From assembly GCA_029964075.1 (NCBI GenBank), contig CM057149.1, forward strand, positions 5,900,465 to 5,964,464: a stretch of DNA of 64,000 nt, in the 5' to 3' direction. This DNA is from Patiria pectinifera. Taxonomy: Eukaryota > Echinodermata > Asteroidea > Valvatida > Asterinidae. Shown here in pieces: positions 59,925-64,000 of this stretch; position 1 is the first letter of the stretch; every line of letters begins with the position of its first letter. The notes below the pieces were generated by a model, which worked only from the letters and a program-made list of their open reading frames with translations, was not told the origin of the DNA and did not search any database. The position numbers were made by a program, and so were the translations under genes.

Positions 59925-60817
59925 GTTTGTCGCAACTGAAGAACAAAGCTGATCCTGCAACAAATAGAACTTTATTTTGAAGATAACATTCCCAAAACTC
60001 GGGCCGAAATCTAGCCTAGGCCTTGACGTTGACAGTCAAAATGCACAGAATATGTACTAAAAATTAGGTAGCCGTACGTACGTACGGCGGATGTGTGCTA
60101 TGCACATGTACTGCGCGCGTCCGTGGTCGATCCGGTCATCCGGTTGACATCAAGGCAATGTTTAAACCTCGGCTCAATTTAGTTTCGGGCTCAAGTTGGA
60201 TGCAGAATCATTTTTGAAGCTTGTTATTTATATTTAAACCGACTTAAAGTACTTCACATTCGGCCTCTTATACAATAATTTTTAACCAGAGATATCAATG
60301 TATGAATATTGAGCCAAAGTCCTATCTCTAAAAAAAATGGGGGCTTAAAAGTGCCTCTCAAAGCATTCGTTGAAATGAAACCCAGATTTTGAAAATATCC
60401 TAAGAGCACGTACACGTACACATCGTACCGTACCGATCCTATCTCATCACGTACGCATAGTGCATATGCCTGCTAGACTTGAACACAGTCCTCTTTAATC
60501 ATTATATCACATCCGGGAAGCTTACTTAGTAAGTATTAATTATCTTTATGCATGAAATAGCATTCATTATCAAAATTAGCAGAGGAATATCTGGATCTTG
60601 GTTAGTAGTATTATGCTGGACCCTACATGCACTGCTTTAAAGCCGTAAATAGGTTTTGGGCTGTGAAAAAAAGGAAGCGCAATCTTATGCTTCTCTACGT
60701 ACTGTACAATGTACTGCACACTTGTACGTGTGTCTAAGACTTCGTGGTAAGCTTCGCGCTGTGTGAGGGCACACAGGATCGCTGCAAGCATTACGCTGTG
60801 CACGGAGTGGAATGGAT
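59925..60817. other. Upstream region of p38
   Basis: Should hold the 5' UTR and promoter on the minus strand. An acceptor-like TTTGTTGCAG (minus strand, about 59955) lies 30 nt before the ATG. A CpG-containing patch with CGTACGTACG at about 60075-60090 is the only promoter-like composition noted. No TATA box is claimed. Confidence 0.35.
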
Positions 60818-62865
60818 GGTGTCAGGTCAACTCCCCCCCTGGCCGACTCGCCCCTTACCGACTCGCCCCTTACCTACTCGCCCCCTGACCGACTCGCCCC
60901 CTGACCGACTCGACCCTTACAAGCTCGCCCCCTGGCCAAGTCGCCTCCTAGCCGACTCGCCCCCTGACAGACTCGCCTCCTGACCGACTCGCCCCCTGGA
61001 AAAAGATGCACCGTACGGGGACATTGTGGAAAAAAATTAAAGACAGTGGAGAAGAACAAATTGCCCGGTATAATGTGTGGTAACTGCGGTCACATATATA
61101 CTTACTTTGTATATACACTTGTATACACTTTAAGTTTAACCACCATTTTTGCCATGTTCTTTTGAAGTCTGCAGGCTATTAAATAATTTAAGACGAAATG
61201 AATCGTCTCATTCGTCTGCATTCTGCAAGTGTTGTCGAATCACTTCAAGAAATGTCAAGGCCTGAGGAAAATCGTTTATTTGTATTTGGGGGGGGGGCTC
61301 CGATTTTCTTAAAAAGAAAAAAAAAACCTTTTATTTAACGGAAATGCATACTGCATCCAAATTCCAATTTCCAAAATATGAAACTTTTTGCCTGCACAAA
61401 TTTCCCGAAATCGGCAGCATTCCTGAGCTGCCGCTTTCACATATAAGGTTTCAAAATAGTCACAAGATTTCTGGCTACGCAACCGGCAGTCCCAGGCATC
61501 GCAGGGGAGCCTCCTAGCAACAGTATTTCTAAGCAACCAGGTTGGAATGTGATGGGCTTGCAGCCATGCACCTGTGGCTCAGATAGCTAATCACTCCAGT
61601 TGCGCGTGGAAGGAAGTCATATTCTTGAAAGCAGACGGTCCGTGATGAAAGCAACCAATGGCATATTTATTTGCCGGGAACCGGCTCATTTCATTGGCTG
61701 AGATACTATCATCACTGTTTATCATCTAAGAATCTTCCAATTACTGGCGGCAAGTTCTCAAAGGCCTTAAAGTTCGGTGGCCTACCGCTGAACCCAAATG
61801 TATATGCTTTGTAACGAACAAGAGTGGCATTGTATCAATTTGAACAATGCGGCTATCAATCATTCTCTGGAAATGAAGGCTTTTCGGAGCTGAGATTTTA
61901 TTGGGGCATTTTTTTTCTCAGAGAGGAAAACTTTTTGCGAAAAATGTGAGAAACTGAATTGAACGTGAAATTTCACCTCCGTGTTGTGTACATGCACATA
62001 GATAAACCATTGGGGGATGATATTCCAAGTCCAAATAATTCATTAAATGTAGGGCTCCCGATGTCTTTTTTTCGTATAGTACGATTTTATTCTTCGCTTA
62101 TTTAGAAGATAAAACTGCATGGCCTACATCTTTTTGTAAATGTTACTCTAGAATATAATTATTTCGGAATACATTTTGAAATTAAGTTTGAAGTCAAAGG
62201 GCTGTTGATAATCTTATTTGTATTCCTTTTAAAATAAGGAAAAACTAAGCAGAATTCGTATTAAAATTTCCCCTGGAATCTACAAAAGAATTAACTGAGA
62301 GTTCAAAACTTAATGGGCTAGGGTGTTTGAAATCGTTTTACTTTAAAAATAAATCGAGAGAACAAGACATACTAAATCGTATTTAAAAAAAACCTATTTA
62401 TTTGATGTCTCTCTCTATCTGAGGCCGGGACAATATAAAGGGATGACGATTAATTTTTCGTGTATTTAAAAAATAAAACGCATGGCCTACATTATTTTGT
62501 GAAAATGTTTTACTCTAGAATATATTTTGGAATATATTTTGACGCTATTATTTGAGGGATGTTGTTAATCCTGATCATATTCATTTAAAAATAAGAAAAA
62601 CCGAGCATAATTCGCATTAAATTTCCCTGGAATCTACAAAAGAATTAACTTAGAGTGCATTTGTACCAGAAATCCTTCAAATTGGTGTTCGAATTATGTT
62701 ACAATGTACGTGTTCCCCTCCACTGTCTTTTATTTTTTATTATTTTTTTCACGATGTCCCCGTACGGTGCATCTTTTTCCAGGGGGCGAGTCGGTCAGGA
62801 GGCGAGTAGGTAAGGGGCGAGTCGGTAAGAGGCGAGTCGGCCAGGGGGCGAGTTGACCTGCAATC
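60818..62865. mobile_element. 2-kb element with satellite-filled inverted repeats
   Basis: Direct repeat GAATGGAT at 60810-60817 and 62866-62873 brackets 2048 bp. The left inverted repeat (to about 61027) is AGGTCAACTC, then about ten 17-bp units of CGACTCGCCCCCTGACC, then GATGCACCGTACGGGGACA. The right one is the reverse complement with only about five units. The interior is AT-rich, contains a direct duplication and has no transposase frame. Superfamily unknown; the 8-bp duplication is compatible with hAT. Confidence 0.75.
62076..62656. repeat. Internal direct duplication in the 2-kb element
   Basis: A block of about 225 bp at 62076-62302 recurs at 62441-62656 with about 80 percent identity by eye. 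Shared: GCATGGCCTACAT, ACTCTAGAATATA, CCTGGAATCTACAAAAGAAT and TTAACT(G/T)AGAGT. Confidence 0.7.
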
Positions 62866-63160
62866 GAATGGATTGGTTGGGAAAGAAATAAACTACGCAA
62901 TTTGCGGGAACGCAACAATATTATGAACAGATTCATCTGACGTCTGCAATGAAGAACCTCTTGAAGACGGTCAAGAAAGGACGTATTCTCAAGACTCAGT
63001 CCATAAGACGTGGACCTCCTTCCAAACACACCAGGTAAGACTGAGATCAGACACATATCAGTTCCAGATACGTTGCTTTTTAGAAAAACTATCGTTTTTT
63101 GTTGTTTAAGGGTGTACACAAAATAAATTCTGTTAGATTAAATTTATCCTGTCTGACATG

Positions 63161-63290
63161 AGGCCAAAAAAAAGTCTCCAGTTTTTTGGTATGGAGCTTG
63201 CCCCAAAAGTGGTGCAGCGACGCGGGTTTGATTTTTCCCCTACTTTTTTTTTATCAAATGTCGGCTGATGTTGCAGATGATGCTTCGATC
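63161..63290 (+). mobile_element. Half copy of the Harbinger-like MITE
   Basis: GAGGCCAAAAAAAAGTCTCC, GGTATGGAGCTTGCCCCAAA and AGTGGTGCAGCGACGCGG match the left part of 52413-52770, then AAATGTCGGCTGATG. No right terminus is found downstream. Confidence 0.65.
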
Positions 63291-63679
63291 CCCTTAAAAC
63301 TCTCAAATATATCCTTCAGAGTGGAGCTTGAGGTGACCTCAGTAAGGCCATAAGGCTTGAGAATTCTGCGGCCACTTATGATCTCGACCGACACAAACAC
63401 TCTTCGAGAAATTTTGATCAAGACAAAAAATCAGAGAAAACGGTCGTACATTGACATCGTGCATGAGCTGCCAGGCTGTTCATTAGTCTGCTCCCTTACA
63501 TACTGCGCTGATCAAAAAGTGTTTACAGGTTCCAAATACAAGTCCGGTCACATGTGCATCAAAATTCAATTCGCAAGTACTTGGTTCCTGGTTGGTTTTT
63601 CTCCTAAATACTCTGAAGGGGAGTTTTAAGAGGAGGCCAGAAATGCCGGGGCAAACCCCTTCTCTTAGCGATAAGTGTT

Positions 63680-63934
63680 CAAGGGCGGATCCAGGGGGGG
63701 GGGGGCAAAGGGGGCAATGGCCCCCCAAAAAACGAAACCAATTTTTTTTTTTTATGTGACATCGCAATAAAGGCAGGCAATGAGTACACCACCATCTTTT
63801 TCTCAAAAAAACATTGGTTAAAGTGGTCAGAAATTGCCTCAGATCGCACCACAGCCGTAATTTTTGGACCCACTTTTTGGGGGGACCCATTTTTTTTTTG
63901 GCCCCCCTAAAATTGTGTTGTGGATCCGCCCTTG
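63680..63934. mobile_element. hAT-type MITE, CAAGGGCGGATCCA termini, 8-bp TSD
   Basis: Left CAAGGGCGGATCCAGGGGGG, right GTGGATCCGCCCTTG. A perfect 8-bp duplication TAAGTGTT flanks it (63672-63679 and 63935-63942). Subterminal poly-G and poly-C runs are present; 255 bp, non-coding. Confidence 0.85.
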
Positions 63935-64000
63935 TAAGTGTTACTGGGTTCTTTAACTTGCATTTCATTACACAACACACGGGACCTACGGCTTTACGTC

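Larger units (their letters stand above)
62866..64000. other. Intergenic, right end of window
   Basis: No gene recognised. Contains a half copy of the Harbinger-like MITE and a hAT-type MITE. The short frames on both strands overlap these repeats. Confidence 0.4.

Overview
This window is a stretch of animal nuclear genome. It holds intron-rich genes with GT-AG splicing, long introns and intergenic space packed with non-autonomous transposons, and no bacterial-style operons. The gene set (a p38 MAP kinase, a class II CPD photolyase and a DUF1349 protein), the many deuterostome-style tRNA-derived SINEs and the abundance of TACATGTAC-type words suggest a marine invertebrate deuterostome, probably an echinoderm. 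That placement is an inference from the sequence alone.

Five protein-coding genes can be supported. (1) 2838-4433, minus: one large coding exon for a 531-residue acidic, coiled-coil protein ending in a CaaX prenylation box. (2) 11771-13646, plus: a two-exon, 524-residue, Ser/Asp-rich protein with a Met-Gly-Cys acylation start; family not recognised. (3) 16096-23254, minus: a six-exon DUF1349 (Ree1-like) gene of 207 residues, including a 26-nt microexon. (4) 25852-34865, plus: a ten-exon class II CPD photolyase of 531 residues. (5) 43451-59924, minus: an eight-exon p38 MAP kinase of 357 residues. For genes 2 to 5 the exon lengths sum to whole codons and every junction is GT-AG, which supports the models strongly. 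Genes 2 and 3 are convergent, 3 and 4 divergent, and 4 and 5 convergent. They share no evident pathway, although p38 (stress signalling) and photolyase (UV repair) both belong to stress responses.

The rest is dominated by mobile DNA. TTAA-flanked elements fall into two families. One has telomere-like CCCTAAC termini and minisatellite interiors (six clear copies). The other has AGGGAATATAC termini and a central hairpin that stays self-complementary while its sequence changes (five copies). There are three SINE families, a 5'-truncated CR1/L2-type LINE split by a CACTA-like MITE, and hAT-like elements with 8-bp target duplications. Harbinger-like, Mutator-like and mariner-like MITEs also occur, along with foldback elements and a roughly 870-bp ACTTGTGACTGG minisatellite. 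Near the right end a 2-kb element carries 17-bp satellites inside its inverted repeats.

Region by region: 1-4.4 kb acidic CaaX gene and flank; 4.4-11.8 kb gene-poor; 11.8-13.6 kb acylated protein; 16-23 kb DUF1349 gene bloated by a hAT element and a minisatellite; 24-25.8 kb AT-rich spacer; 25.9-34.9 kb photolyase; 35-43 kb intergenic MITEs; 43.5-59.9 kb p38; 60-64 kb upstream region and the 2-kb satellite-TIR element.
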